From positions 1-64,000 of the forward strand of contig NZ_JBHZOL010000095.1 of NCBI RefSeq assembly GCF_042788235.1: a stretch of DNA of 64,000 nt. Direction: 5' to 3'. Source of the DNA: Sphaerothrix epifaneia. Its GTDB lineage: Bacteria; Cyanobacteriota; Cyanobacteriia; Phormidesmidales; Phormidesmidaceae. The notes under the pieces were generated by a model, which did no database searches, had not been told where the DNA came from, and saw only the letters and a list, made by a program, of their open reading frames with translations. Shown here one piece after another: positions 8,524 to 17,001 of the stretch. The position numbers were made by a program, and so were the translations under genes. How positions within the stretch are numbered: the stretch's first letter is position 1; the number at the start of each line of letters is the position of its first letter.

Positions 8524-8934
8524 CTAAGAAACCGAATTAGCCGTCTTTGCGCCTTCGGCTTGGCAGTTGGGGCAGAGGCCAAAAAATTCTAGGGTGTGGT
8601 AAAAAATTTTGAACTGATGCGACTGGTTAAGATGTGCTTCTAGCTCATGTACCGGACATTCATCAATCGCGATTGAAGTGCCACACTGGAGACAGGTGAG
8701 ATGATGGCGATCTTCTTGAACAGAACTGTACAACGATTCGCCATTAGAAAGCGTACGCACCTGAACCACACCTTCTAACTTGAGAGCCTCTAGCGCCCGG
8801 TAAACGGTAGCCAGCCCCATACTGCGATTTTGCTGCCGCAGCTCTATGTAGAGATCTTGGGCAGAAATGCCCCGTTCTAAGGACTGCAACACCCTCAGAA
8901 CCTGGTCTTGGCTACGGGTTCGTCGCGCTTTCAT
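8524..8934 (-). CDS. Fur-family transcriptional regulator, FurB/Zur-like
   Basis: 136-residue metal-dependent repressor. Residues about 5-65 form the winged helix with the recognition helix 'MGLATVYRALEALKLEGVVQV'. The dimerisation domain carries 'DRHHLTCLQCGTSIAIDECPV' and a second 'CPNC' near the end, giving two CxxC structural zinc sites. The pattern ('VQVRTLSNGESLYSS', 'FKIFYHTLEFFGLC') closely resembles cyanobacterial FurB, shown in Anabaena to act as Zur and to affect oxidative-stress genes. It is in the same orientation as ccmK but separated by about 145 bases, so co-transcription is uncertain. Zinc as co-repressor is inferred from family resemblance. Confidence 0.85.
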   Translation of the reverse strand: MKARRTRSQDQVLRVLQSLERGISAQDLYIELRQQNRSMGLATVYRALEALKLEGVVQVRTLSNGESLYSSVQEDRHHLTCLQCGTSIAIDECPVHELEAHLNQSHQFKIFYHTLEFFGLCPNCQAEGAKTANSVS

Positions 8935-9012
8935 TCTCTCTCGCCTCTGCCGTTTCTTTTATTCTTGCAGCTTAGCCCCTGTCAGACCTAGATGCGGTAG
9001 GATCGAAAGGCG

Positions 9013-9303
9013 TTGCCGTTGTTAGAGATTGCTGTGTCACACCCGTATCAGGCTAAGATTTACGTTACGCTACGCCCCTCTGTTCTGGATCCGGCAGGAA
9101 CAGCAGTTCGCTCTGGCTTAACGCATATGGGCTACACCAACGTTGAGCAGGTGCGCATCGGCAAATACATTGAGGTGTCGCTTACGGCTGAAAATGAAGA
9201 CGCGGCTCGGCAACAGCTCGATCGCATGTGTGATCAGCTACTGGCGAATCCGGTAATTGAGAACTATCGGTTTGAGCTGCAGGCGCTGTCTGCGATCGCT
9301 TAG
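9013..9303 (+). CDS. purS: Phosphoribosylformylglycinamidine synthase subunit PurS
   Basis: Small subunit that bridges PurQ and PurL in the three-part FGAM synthase of purine synthesis, passing ammonia between them. The core 'AKIYVTLRPSVLDPAGTAV', 'MGYTNVEQVRIGKYIEV' and 'MCDQLLANPVIENYRFEL' is diagnostic. The start is uncertain: the TTG at 9013 has 'GGATCGAAAGG' just upstream, while a GTG at 9034 would give a 89-residue protein nearer to family length. It is followed after 74 bases by purQ in the same direction, so the two are likely one transcript. Confidence 0.93.
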   Translation: MPLLEIAVSHPYQAKIYVTLRPSVLDPAGTAVRSGLTHMGYTNVEQVRIGKYIEVSLTAENEDAARQQLDRMCDQLLANPVIENYRFELQALSAIA

Positions 9304-9377
9304 CGACACTTTCCCCAGAAGGGCGATATCTGAAATTGAGATCTCCGTTCGGTCAACCGCTCTGACATTTATTCGCG

Positions 9378-10076
9378 ATGAAATTTGGCATTATTGTTTT
9401 TCCGGGTTCTAACTGCGATCGCGATGTTGCTTATGTCACCCGTGATCTGCTCAACGTCCCGACTCGCCTCGTCTGGCATGAAGACAGCGATCTCTCTGAT
9501 ATTGACGTCGTGATTGTACCGGGCGGCTTTAGCTATGGCGACTATTTACGCTGTGGGGCGATCGCACAGTTTTCGGCAGCCATGCAGGCGACCATCGCCC
9601 ATGCCCAACAGGGTAAGCCAGTAGTGGGCATTTGCAACGGCTTTCAGATTTTGACCGAAGTTGGGCTACTGCCCGGTGCGTTGGTGCGTAATCGTAATCT
9701 GCACTTTATCTGCGATCGCGTGCCGCTCAAAGTTGAACGTAGCGATCTTCCCTGGATGCAGCAGTATCAAACCCATGAAGTGATCACACTGCCCATTGCT
9801 CACGGCGAAGGCTGCTACTACGCAGACGCAGAAACGCTGAAAACGCTCGAAGACAACAACCAGATACTTTTGCGCTATTGCCACAGCGATGGCACGGTCG
9901 ATGAGTCAAGCAATCCCAACGGTTCGCTTCATCACATTGCGGGCATCTGCAACGCCGCAGGTAATGTACTGGGCATGATGCCTCACCCAGAACGGGCGGC
10001 TGACCCAGTGCTTGGCGGAACTGACGGTATTCGTCTATTCAAAGGCTTGTTAGCGCAGGCGATCGCCGCAGCTTAA
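9378..10076 (+). CDS. purQ: Phosphoribosylformylglycinamidine synthase glutaminase subunit PurQ
   Basis: 232-residue class I glutamine amidotransferase that releases ammonia for the PurL synthetase in the fourth step of purine synthesis. The nucleophile is Cys86 in 'VVGICNGFQIL'. His203 and Glu205 in 'MMPHPERAADP' complete the triad. 'FPGSNCDRDV' at the N-terminus is typical of PurQ. It lies 74 bases after purS. Its stop codon overlaps by four bases the end of the convergent gene at 10073. purL is not in the window. Confidence 0.97.
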   Translation: MKFGIIVFPGSNCDRDVAYVTRDLLNVPTRLVWHEDSDLSDIDVVIVPGGFSYGDYLRCGAIAQFSAAMQATIAHAQQGKPVVGICNGFQILTEVGLLPGALVRNRNLHFICDRVPLKVERSDLPWMQQYQTHEVITLPIAHGEGCYYADAETLKTLEDNNQILLRYCHSDGTVDESSNPNGSLHHIAGICNAAGNVLGMMPHPERAADPVLGGTDGIRLFKGLLAQAIAAA

Positions 10077-10456
10077 GTCCCCAATCGATGTTCTTCAATC
10101 CAGCACATGACGTCGGCGGCAGATTCGGCGTAAAGGGTTTTGCCCGTCCGCGGATCGTGTGCATACCACCAGCGGTTACCGTCAGCGTCTTGTGTTAGCT
10201 TAACCTGGAGCTGCGATCGCTGCCGCCATTGCTGCCGAATCGCTTGTAGCCACTGCTGAATTCTTTGCCCTCCGTGCAAACGGGGGGTAGAGTGACTCCA
10301 AGCTTCGAGCTGTTGCTTTTCTCGTTCTAATAAGCTGAGTAGCCTGCTGTCGCGGTTTGCCTGAGCTACCTCAATCCGATGAGCCAAAGCTGCAGCTATA
10401 TTAGCCTGGTGCTGGCTATCCGCAAAAAAGTGAGTGTTTTTGGTTGCAGTCGTCAT
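10073..10456 (-). CDS. Hypothetical protein
   Basis: 127 residues, not recognised. The first 60 residues are predicted helical and charged ('AAALAHRIEVAQANRDSRLL'). The C-terminal part contains 'GNRWWYAHDPRTGKTLYAES', which looks like a small beta domain with aromatic residues, then a short acidic helix. No signal peptide or membrane segment. The gene overlaps purQ tail to tail by four bases. It has GCGATCGC and codon use like its neighbours, which supports a resident coding gene. Confidence 0.6.
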   Translation of the reverse strand: MTTATKNTHFFADSQHQANIAAALAHRIEVAQANRDSRLLSLLEREKQQLEAWSHSTPRLHGGQRIQQWLQAIRQQWRQRSQLQVKLTQDADGNRWWYAHDPRTGKTLYAESAADVMCWIEEHRLGT

Positions 10457-10517
10457 AGTTTGAAACCGATAAATGAAAGTAGTGATGGCCTCTCTTTCTA
10501 ATCTAAATTAAATTTCT

Positions 10518-10565
10518 GTAGCTAAAGCTACCGTTTGTTGAATTTGTCTAGATTTCCAGACAAAT
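10518..10565 (+). other. Two consecutive hairpins in the leader of the triple-TIR gene
   Basis: GTAGCT-AA-AGCTAC (10518-10531) and ATTTGTCT/AGACAAAT with an eight-base loop (10542-10565) are perfect inverted repeats. They lie between the divergent gene ending its upstream end at 10456 and the TIR gene start at 10697. They may be a leader RNA structure or protein-binding sites; nothing in the sequence decides which. Confidence 0.35.
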
Positions 10566-10696
10566 CATCAGCGCTCCCGCACCAGCGGCTATCAGCTTAG
10601 GGAGCTGTTAAAAAACTCAGAAGCCAAGCCTCATCCTGGGGGACTCATGCCTTAATGGGAGAGACTTGTGACAAAACGCTAAAGGAACTTGGAAAC

Positions 10697-13600
10697 ATGG
10701 GTCAGTTTCAAGACGCGTTTATTTCTTATGGCAGAGCCGATAGCAAGCAGTTCGCCCAAACGCTAAATCAACGCCTGATCGAAGCAGGCTATGAAGTCTG
10801 GTTTGACTTTGACGATATTCCGCTGGGAGTTGACTACCAACAGCAAATTGACGTCGGCATTGAACGGTCGCACAACTTTCTTTCAATCATTTCGCCTCAC
10901 GCTGTCAATTCGCCTTACTGTCGTCTAGAAGTTGATCGAGCTGTTGCTTACAACAAGCGCATCATCCCCCTCTTACACGTTGAAGAAATTAGCCGAGCAA
11001 CCTGGCAGCAGCGTCACCCTATGGGAACTGAAGCAGATTGGCAAGCTTACCAGGCGGCAGGCAAGCACGCTAGCTTCGTCAACATGCATCCGGTTATTAG
11101 TAAAATTAACTGGGTTTATTTTCGAGATGGGATTGATGACTTTGAGCCAGCCTTTCAGGCTTTACTGGCTGTTTTTGAACGACAAAAAGACTACGTCCAT
11201 CAACACACACAATTTTTAGATCTGGCTTTAACCTGGCAGCGCCAGCAAAAACAGGCACGCTATTTATTAATTGGCGAAACGCGGCAGCAAGCCGAAGCCT
11301 GGTTAACCACAAAGTTTAGCCCGCAACAGCCACCTTGCTGGCCGACTGATTTGCAGGCTGAGTTCATTACTGAAAGCACTAAAAACGCTAATGGTCTAAT
11401 GACGCAGGTGTTTTTAGCCCATGCAGAAGCTGACCAGACAAGTCTGCACAAAATTCTAAATGCTTTGCGCCGAGAAGGGTTCACCGTCTGGACAAATACC
11501 ACTGACATTCAAACGGGCGAGGATTTTGAGCAAGCCGTCAATTGCGGCATTGAACAGGCGGACAACGTTGTCTATCTGCTCTCACCGCAGGCGATCGCTT
11601 CACCCTACTGTCAGCACGAGTTAAACTATGCTCTGGCATTAAACAAGCGCATTATTCCTATTCGGGTATGTCCGGTTCCTACCGAGCAAATTCCGGTCGC
11701 GCTCAAAACGTTGCAATACATCGATTTGGCAGAGAGTTGGCAGACTACAGACGCTTGGCTAGATGAAAGCGAACTGCTCAAGATTTTGCGACAAGATGCG
11801 CTTTATTTTGCAGAACACAAAGTTTTGCTGACTAAAGCGCTGAAGTGGCAGCGACAACAGCGCAATCCCAGCATTTTGCTGCGCGGCTACAACCTGCGGC
11901 ATGCGGCAGCTTGGCTCAAAGTTGCCCAAGCCCGCCCTCACCACTTCCCAACGGCCTTACAGGTAGAGTTTATTCAGGAAAGTTTACGACAGCCGCCCGC
12001 AACTGCTTTAGATGTTTTTATCTCTTATTCGCGTGCTGATTCGGCTTTTGCCCGTCGGTTGAACGATGCGTTGCAGCTTCAGGGAAAATGTACCTGGTTT
12101 GATCAAGAAAGTATTGCCTCTGGAGCTGACTTTCAGCAAGAGATCTACCGGGGAATTGAAAGCGCTGATAATTTTTTGTTTATTTTGTCGCCGCGCTCGG
12201 TGCAGTCGCCTTACTGTGCGGATGAGGTTGGCTATGCGGCCAAGTTAAACAAACGGCTGGTACCCGTGCTGGCGCAAACCTTGAGCGGGTCTGATTTGCC
12301 GCCTGCGCTGGCAACAGTGCAGTGGCTTGATTTTAGCCAGCAGGCGCAGGAATTTACAGATAGCTTTAGTCAGCTCATTCGGGTTTTAGAAACCGATCGC
12401 GATTATCTGCGCAGTCATACTCAATGGTTGCAGCGAGCCGTTGAATGGCAGCAAAAAGAACGCAATTCAGATTTGTTGCTACGCGGCAGTGAGTTGGCGA
12501 TCGCTGAGAATTGGCTACAAGAAAGCGATCGCCTAAACAAACAGCCACCCCCCTCTGATCTACAAAAGTCTTTTCTGCAAGCGAGTCGAGCGGCTGCCGA
12601 CCGGGCGGCTAAGCGAGAGCAACATCGGCTAATGGTGATGAAACAACAGTTGCGTCTGATTGCAGCCGCGCTGGCGATCGCGATTGGGGGTTTATTTGCC
12701 AACGGCCTAGTGGGCTGGTTTTCGTTTCGCGGTGGCCAACAAGCAATACGCACGCTCACGGCTCAGCTTAGTCAAACGGTTAGCCACAATATTCAACAGC
12801 GAGTAGTTACTTATCTAGAAAATGCCTATGTATTGCCCAATCTGACTCGTCAGGCAATGGCTGCTGGCGAACTGCTGCCCAACGATTTAGACGGCCTAGG
12901 TCGCTACTTTTGGCGTCATTTAAGTTTTTTGACTGGCCAAAGTATTTACTTTGGCAGCCAATCCGGTAACTTTGTTGGCTTGCAACACTCGGCTGGGCAA
13001 CAGTTCGAATACTGGCTGCAAGATCAAAGCCAATCTAGCGATCGCCTAGACTATCGCCTGAGCACCACCGGAGAGCGAGGTGAACTGCTGCGTTCAACCG
13101 CCTACGATTCACGTCTTCGTCCTTGGTACCAGATAGCCGCACAAACAGGTGAAAATAGCTGGAGTCCGGTTTATGCCTTCAGGCGCTCTGATGATGAACT
13201 CGTGCTGGGGGTATCGGCAGCGGTACCCGTTCACGATGCCCAAGGCCAACTACAAGGGGTCATTTCAACGGATTTGCTGCTCACCCAAATTAGCGAGTTT
13301 TTGCAACAGTTAGACATTAGCCGCTCTGGTCAGGCGTTTATTATCGACAGTCAGGGACTGATTGTGGCTAGCTCCGCCGCCAATACACCAGGCTTTGTTA
13401 ACCAGGGTGACGAGATTGAACGACAAGCGGCCATTGATAGCCAAGATCCTGCCATTCGGGCTGCAACCAGACATTTACTGCAAAAGTTTGGCCAGTTTGA
13501 CCAGCTAACAACTGAACAAAATAGTTTATTTCAACTTGAAGGCGATCGCTATCTGACTGATATTGATCAGGTGAATACTCAGCCGACCGTAGATTGGTTA

Positions 13601-13753
13601 ATTGTGACGGTCATTCCTGAAGCTGATTTTATGGACGAAATTAGAGCCAACGCCCGTCTGTCACTCTATGTTGGCATTGGCGGTTTGATTCTGGCGAGTG
13701 GCCTGTCAATAGCTGTTTATCGATCGCGCCAGTTAGCCAAACGAGAGTTTTAG
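10697..13753 (+). CDS. Membrane protein with three TIR domains and a dCache-like sensor
   Basis: The best start is the ATG at 10697 (AAGGA and GGA upstream); an ATG at 10655 would add 14 residues. Numbers here count from 10655. TIR1 is about residues 18-180 ('DAFISYGRADS'; Glu92 in 'SPYCRLE'). TIR2 is about 248-390 (diverged 'QVFLAHAEAD'; Glu322 in 'SPYCQHE'). TIR3 is about 450-585 ('DVFISYSRADS'; Glu524 in 'SPYCADE'). Each TIR is followed by a helical linker of the form L..A..WQ....LL.G..L..A..WL. A membrane segment at about 665-690 leads to a dCache-like sensor at 695-1000 ('SRLRPWYQIA', 'WSPVY', 'VLGVSAAVPV', 'GQAFIIDSQG'). A second membrane segment at 1001-1022 and a ten-residue tail follow. 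The retained glutamate fits NADase-type TIRs; activity is inference. Confidence 0.85.
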   Translation: MGQFQDAFISYGRADSKQFAQTLNQRLIEAGYEVWFDFDDIPLGVDYQQQIDVGIERSHNFLSIISPHAVNSPYCRLEVDRAVAYNKRIIPLLHVEEISRATWQQRHPMGTEADWQAYQAAGKHASFVNMHPVISKINWVYFRDGIDDFEPAFQALLAVFERQKDYVHQHTQFLDLALTWQRQQKQARYLLIGETRQQAEAWLTTKFSPQQPPCWPTDLQAEFITESTKNANGLMTQVFLAHAEADQTSLHKILNALRREGFTVWTNTTDIQTGEDFEQAVNCGIEQADNVVYLLSPQAIASPYCQHELNYALALNKRIIPIRVCPVPTEQIPVALKTLQYIDLAESWQTTDAWLDESELLKILRQDALYFAEHKVLLTKALKWQRQQRNPSILLRGYNLRHAAAWLKVAQARPHHFPTALQVEFIQESLRQPPATALDVFISYSRADSAFARRLNDALQLQGKCTWFDQESIASGADFQQEIYRGIESADNFLFILSPRSVQSPYCADEVGYAAKLNKRLVPVLAQTLSGSDLPPALATVQWLDFSQQAQEFTDSFSQLIRVLETDRDYLRSHTQWLQRAVEWQQKERNSDLLLRGSELAIAENWLQESDRLNKQPPPSDLQKSFLQASRAAADRAAKREQHRLMVMKQQLRLIAAALAIAIGGLFANGLVGWFSFRGGQQAIRTLTAQLSQTVSHNIQQRVVTYLENAYVLPNLTRQAMAAGELLPNDLDGLGRYFWRHLSFLTGQSIYFGSQSGNFVGLQHSAGQQFEYWLQDQSQSSDRLDYRLSTTGERGELLRSTAYDSRLRPWYQIAAQTGENSWSPVYAFRRSDDELVLGVSAAVPVHDAQGQLQGVISTDLLLTQISEFLQQLDISRSGQAFIIDSQGLIVASSAANTPGFVNQGDEIERQAAIDSQDPAIRAATRHLLQKFGQFDQLTTEQNSLFQLEGDRYLTDIDQVNTQPTVDWLIVTVIPEADFMDEIRANARLSLYVGIGGLILASGLSIAVYRSRQLAKREF

Positions 13754-13792
13754 GGTGATCGCTGTAGCCCCAAGCGTTGCCCCCCTGCAATA

Positions 13793-13840
13793 GCTGAAAG
13801 CCGCCAACAAAAAACATTCCTTCTGCCTTCTGCCCTTAGC
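13793..13840 (+). repeat. Dispersed intergenic repeat copy
   Basis: GCTGAAAGCCGC followed by an A-rich stretch, then CATTCCTTCTGCC and TTCTGCCCTTAGC. It is similar to copies at 36732-36790 (minus), 43668-43710 and 48398-48446. It sits 40 bases after the triple-TIR gene. Confidence 0.5.
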
Positions 13841-13932
13841 TTTTACCTTTCGCTGCCTTTAGCTATCAGTCTGCAAATGCATTCAGTTAGACTAGAAGCC
13901 CCCAACTGCGCAGTTTTTATTGTTTAGCCTCT

Positions 13933-14763
13933 ATGTCTACCGCTGATCTTCCTGCCGATACTCCTAAGCCAGCCGCGATCGCCGCTACATCGGCGCTACG
14001 TCCGGCTGTCTACATTGTCGGGTCTGGCCCCGGCGATCCGGAGTTGCTCACAATAAAAGCCCAACGGCTGCTCCAGCAAGCAGATGTGATTCTTTATGCC
14101 AATTCTCTTGTTCCCAAGCAACTGCTAGCGATGACTCGCCCTGAGGCTGAACGCATTGGCACTGCCAGCCTGACACTAGAGGCGATTTTGCCGCTGATGA
14201 TTGCGCAAGTACAGGCTCAAAAATCCGTAGTTCGTCTGCACTCAGGCGATCCCTGTCTTTACAGCGCTATGCATGAACAAATCCAAGCGCTAGCCGCTGC
14301 TGCCATTCCCTTTGAAGTTGTACCTGGCATCAGTGCTTTTCAAGCAGCGGCTGCCAAGCTCAATTTGGAGCTGACTGTTCCTGGTTTGGTGCAATCTATC
14401 ATCCTGACTCGCATTAGTGGACGTACCCAAGTGCCTGAGGCTGAAGAGTTAGCCACCCTCGCAGCCCACCAAGCCAGCCTCTGTCTTTACCTAAGTGCCC
14501 GTCATGTAGAGGCTGCCCAGGCCAAGCTAATGCTGCACTATCCGGCTGAAACTCCAGTTGCCATTTGTTTTCGGGTTGGTTGGCCAGACGAAAAAATCCG
14601 CCTGGTGCCTTTAGCTGAAATGGCTACCGTCACTCTGGCTGAAAATTTAGTTCGGACGACACTTTATATTGTTAGCCCAGCGTTGATGGCCACTCAGCAG
14701 CGATCGCGCCTCTACAATCCAGAGCATGACCACTTATTTCGTCCAGTTAGCTCACGCCCATAA
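13933..14763 (+). CDS. cobM: Precorrin-4 C11-methyltransferase
   Basis: SAM-dependent tetrapyrrole methylase of the cobalamin pathway that methylates C-11 of precorrin-4 (CbiF/CobM). The 276-residue protein has a 20-residue alanine-rich lead and then 'VYIVGSGPGDPELLTIKA' (tetrapyrrole-methylase GxGPGD motif). It also has 'ADVILYANSLVP', 'VRLHSGDPCLYSA' and 'EVVPGISAFQAAAAKLNLEL', all diagnostic of CobM rather than other methylases. It is a single gene. No cobalamin riboswitch-like sequence was found in the 180 bases upstream, which instead hold a dispersed repeat. Confidence 0.95.
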   Translation: MSTADLPADTPKPAAIAATSALRPAVYIVGSGPGDPELLTIKAQRLLQQADVILYANSLVPKQLLAMTRPEAERIGTASLTLEAILPLMIAQVQAQKSVVRLHSGDPCLYSAMHEQIQALAAAAIPFEVVPGISAFQAAAAKLNLELTVPGLVQSIILTRISGRTQVPEAEELATLAAHQASLCLYLSARHVEAAQAKLMLHYPAETPVAICFRVGWPDEKIRLVPLAEMATVTLAENLVRTTLYIVSPALMATQQRSRLYNPEHDHLFRPVSSRP

Positions 14764-14919
14764 TTTTTTAGCAATTGGCGTGAAATCGCCTCTATCTGCC
14801 TGCAAACTTGCCCTCTAGCGCAGGACAGATGCCGCCGCCCCATGGAATTGCAATACTTCGATTAACGCAAGTCGTTGTCTACATCTCAATATCGCTGGAT
14901 TTAACAACTGGAGAATCGT

Positions 14920-15123
14920 ATGAAAAGATTACTGCTGCTACTACCGCTATTTCTGGGACTGATGGTAACTACCGTTGCTTGTGGCAACACCACTACCCCT
15001 GAAGACCCCACGCTGGATGAGTCGGTTGATGAGGCACCCATGGAAGACGGTGCCGTTGATGAAACCCCGATGGAAGAGGGAGAAATGGAAGGAGAAGAGA
15101 CGGAAGGCGAAACGACCGAATAA
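14920..15123 (+). CDS. Small acidic lipoprotein
   Basis: 67 residues. 'MKRLLLLLPLFLGLMVTT' is a signal peptide and 'VACG' a lipobox (Cys21), so the mature protein is a lipid-anchored peptide of about 47 residues. The rest is almost only Glu, Asp, Thr, Met, Pro and Gly, with a near repeat VDEAPMEDG / VDETPMEEG. GGAGA lies upstream of the ATG, and a strong hairpin follows 54 bases after the stop. Role unknown; a flexible acidic tail may bind cations or the cell wall, but this is inference. Confidence 0.7.
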   Translation: MKRLLLLLPLFLGLMVTTVACGNTTTPEDPTLDESVDEAPMEDGAVDETPMEEGEMEGEETEGETTE

Positions 15124-15176
15124 GATCGCTTCACTTTGCGCTCAAGTCACGTCTCAGGCAAGCATTAGCTCCTTAG

Positions 15177-15205
15177 ACAGCCCACTCAGACTTTGAGTGG
15201 GCTGT
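15177..15205 (+). terminator. Terminator hairpin after the acidic lipoprotein
   Basis: Perfect 12-bp stem (15177-15188 with 15194-15205) with a five-base loop, followed on the plus strand by TCTGATTT. It lies between the lipoprotein gene and the convergent gene at 15235 and may serve both. Confidence 0.75.
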
Positions 15206-15234
15206 TCTGATTTGAAGCAGTCCACAGGCACTCA

Positions 15235-15522
15235 CTACTGCCGATCTTGCTCTAGCAGTTGTGAGAGCTGGTCTTTAAGCTGAGAAACTTGCTTGCCGTC
15301 TTTTGGCATGGCCAACAGCTTAACCTCAACCTCCGCCACGTTTTCTAAACGGGTGGTTTTCTCCCAAAGCCGCTTTTCGTCGTTGGACTCGTGTTCGTAG
15401 CGAAAAGTGACCACTTCAGCGCTGACGTCCAAAATGTGGACATCCTTAAACCAACCCCCACTGCTTTTGAGAAACAACCATACGTTGGGTTGACCCACTA
15501 AATCTTTCAGCTTCTGTTCCAT
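15235..15522 (-). CDS. Conserved hypothetical protein
   Basis: 95 residues from the ATG at 15522 (a GTG four codons upstream is also open). The sequence 'LVGQPNVWLFLKSSGGWFKD' is followed by 'VHILDVSAEVVTFRYEHES' and an acidic and lysine-rich C-terminal helix ending 'LSQLLEQ'. This looks like a small beta-barrel-type fold with a coiled tail. I recall similar short proteins in many cyanobacteria (possibly the DUF6679 family), but this is memory, not a search. No membrane segment. Monocistronic. Confidence 0.6.
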   Translation of the reverse strand: MEQKLKDLVGQPNVWLFLKSSGGWFKDVHILDVSAEVVTFRYEHESNDEKRLWEKTTRLENVAEVEVKLLAMPKDGKQVSQLKDQLSQLLEQDRQ

Positions 15523-15949
15523 AGGTACAATCACTGTCTGGAATGCTTGATAGGCTACTGCTAAATACAGATTGGAAAAATCCTAGCACTTTCAAGTAAA
15601 GGTACCCAAATTTCATTCTCAAGATAGATGACTTTTTTCTGTTTTGATAAAACTCAATATCTTTGGCAGCAGGTAACAGTTTGGGGATTGCCTGTTTTCG
15701 TACCGATGTAGTTTTTGCACTCAGTAGGGTGAAGCTACTTAAGAATTTACCCGGTCAAGTCTATCGACAGTTGTGCCAGTTGAAAAAGCTCGACGCTTGA
15801 GTTTATCAACGCTTAATCACTGATTGAAAATTGATTAGAGGGTGTCCAAGAATCCGTATTTTCTCAGATCAGTTCTACTATTTAGATCAACTAGCGTTAG
15901 GGAGTCTGCTTCTGTAACGCTATCTCTCGCCACTCGGTGACAGGAACTG
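15523..15949. other. Intergenic region without recognised features
   Basis: 427 bases, more AT-rich than the flanking genes, between the divergent genes at 15522 (minus) and 15950 (plus). It must hold both promoters. I found no convincing operator, RNA element or short gene. Confidence 0.5.
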
Positions 15950-16993
15950 ATGCACGAGCGAACCACCCTGCTAAACGCGACGATTCGCAATACCTTCCAA
16001 GCAACCTTTCACCTGGGGTGTCTCCCGGCTATGTCTCTGCGTCGTTTAAGGCGATCGCTTTCAATTCGCGCTTTCTGGCGGTTTCTGTGCCACATTAATT
16101 TCGCCACCATTCGAGAGGTGATTGTTTGCACCTTCGAGCAGCGCTTACCTGGGTTGGCGGCTGAAATGGCTTACTATTCAATGCTGGGGCTATTTCCTTC
16201 AATTCTGGCGGTGCTGACGGCTATCGGTTTGATCGGCACCTTGCGAGAAACTTTCGATCGGCTGGCCTGGCAGTTGAGCGAAATTGCCCCCCAAGAAGCC
16301 TTGACCCTGATTCAAAACTTTGCTGGCGAAATTAGCAACAGCCAAAACCGCAGCTTATTTTCTATTAGCTTTTTAGTGGCTTTGTGGGCGTCTTCCGGTG
16401 CCATTAGCGCTGCTATGCGGGCGCTCGATCAAATTCACCAAATTCCCAGTCGGCGAATGCGGCCTTTTTGGAAAGCCAAGCTGGTTTCTTTGGGATTGAC
16501 GGCAGGGACAATTCTGCTAATTATTTTGGCTTCTAGCTTATTCCTGATTAGCGAAATCATCATCTTTAAACTGGCTTTTCAAAGTGGAGCCACGATTGAA
16601 TACTGGATCTTAAGAATTTGGCGCTGGCTCAGTTTACCAACGGCTTTGGGCATTCTCTCCGTTACCATTGCCTTTATTTACCGCTTCGGGCCTAGTCGCT
16701 GGTCACCTGGTAAACCGCTGATTCCTGGCGCTGTGCTAGCCGCTTTAGCCTGGGCTGGGCTATCTTCTGCGTTCCGCCTTTACGTGTCTCACTTTGGTAA
16801 TTACAACAAGGTTTATGGCGCTGTCGGGGCCGTGATTGTGCTGATGCTTTGGCTGTATCTCAGTTCTTTGGTGCTGCTAATTGGCGATCAGTTAAATGTT
16901 TCAGTGGGCAAAGCGATGGGCATAGAGCCTTTAAGCGAACGGCAAAATGGCAAACGCCTTGCGCCTGCTGCTTACGAATCACCGCAGCAGTAG
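15950..16993 (+). CDS. YihY/UPF0761-family inner-membrane protein
   Basis: 347 residues with a basic N-terminal region and about six membrane segments. Conserved family landmarks are 'RLPGLAAEMAYYSMLGLFPS', 'LWASSGAISAAMRALDQIH', 'YRFGPSRWSPGKPLIPGAV' and 'YNKVYGAVGAVIVLMLWLY'. The family was once called ribonuclease BN, but that assignment is abandoned; function is unknown (lipid transport or envelope integrity has been suggested for relatives). The ATG at 15950 has AGGA five bases upstream, so I prefer it over the ATG at 16031. Convergent with two tiny membrane-protein genes. Confidence 0.88.
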   Translation: MHERTTLLNATIRNTFQATFHLGCLPAMSLRRLRRSLSIRAFWRFLCHINFATIREVIVCTFEQRLPGLAAEMAYYSMLGLFPSILAVLTAIGLIGTLRETFDRLAWQLSEIAPQEALTLIQNFAGEISNSQNRSLFSISFLVALWASSGAISAAMRALDQIHQIPSRRMRPFWKAKLVSLGLTAGTILLIILASSLFLISEIIIFKLAFQSGATIEYWILRIWRWLSLPTALGILSVTIAFIYRFGPSRWSPGKPLIPGAVLAALAWAGLSSAFRLYVSHFGNYNKVYGAVGAVIVLMLWLYLSSLVLLIGDQLNVSVGKAMGIEPLSERQNGKRLAPAAYESPQQ

Positions 16994-17001
16994 CTTCACT
17001 G

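Noticed and set aside
10655..13753. Adenylate/guanylate cyclase or histidine kinase output on the TIR-dCache protein
   Set aside because: The protein ends ten residues after its last membrane helix, and no second frame continues into such a domain.
13754..13932. Cobalamin riboswitch before cobM
   Set aside because: No B12-box-like sequence; the region holds a dispersed repeat instead.
14975..15196. Lysine/arginine-rich frame overlapping the acidic lipoprotein
   Set aside because: It is the frame-shifted reading of a GA-rich repeat; the lipoprotein frame has signal peptide, lipobox and ribosome site.
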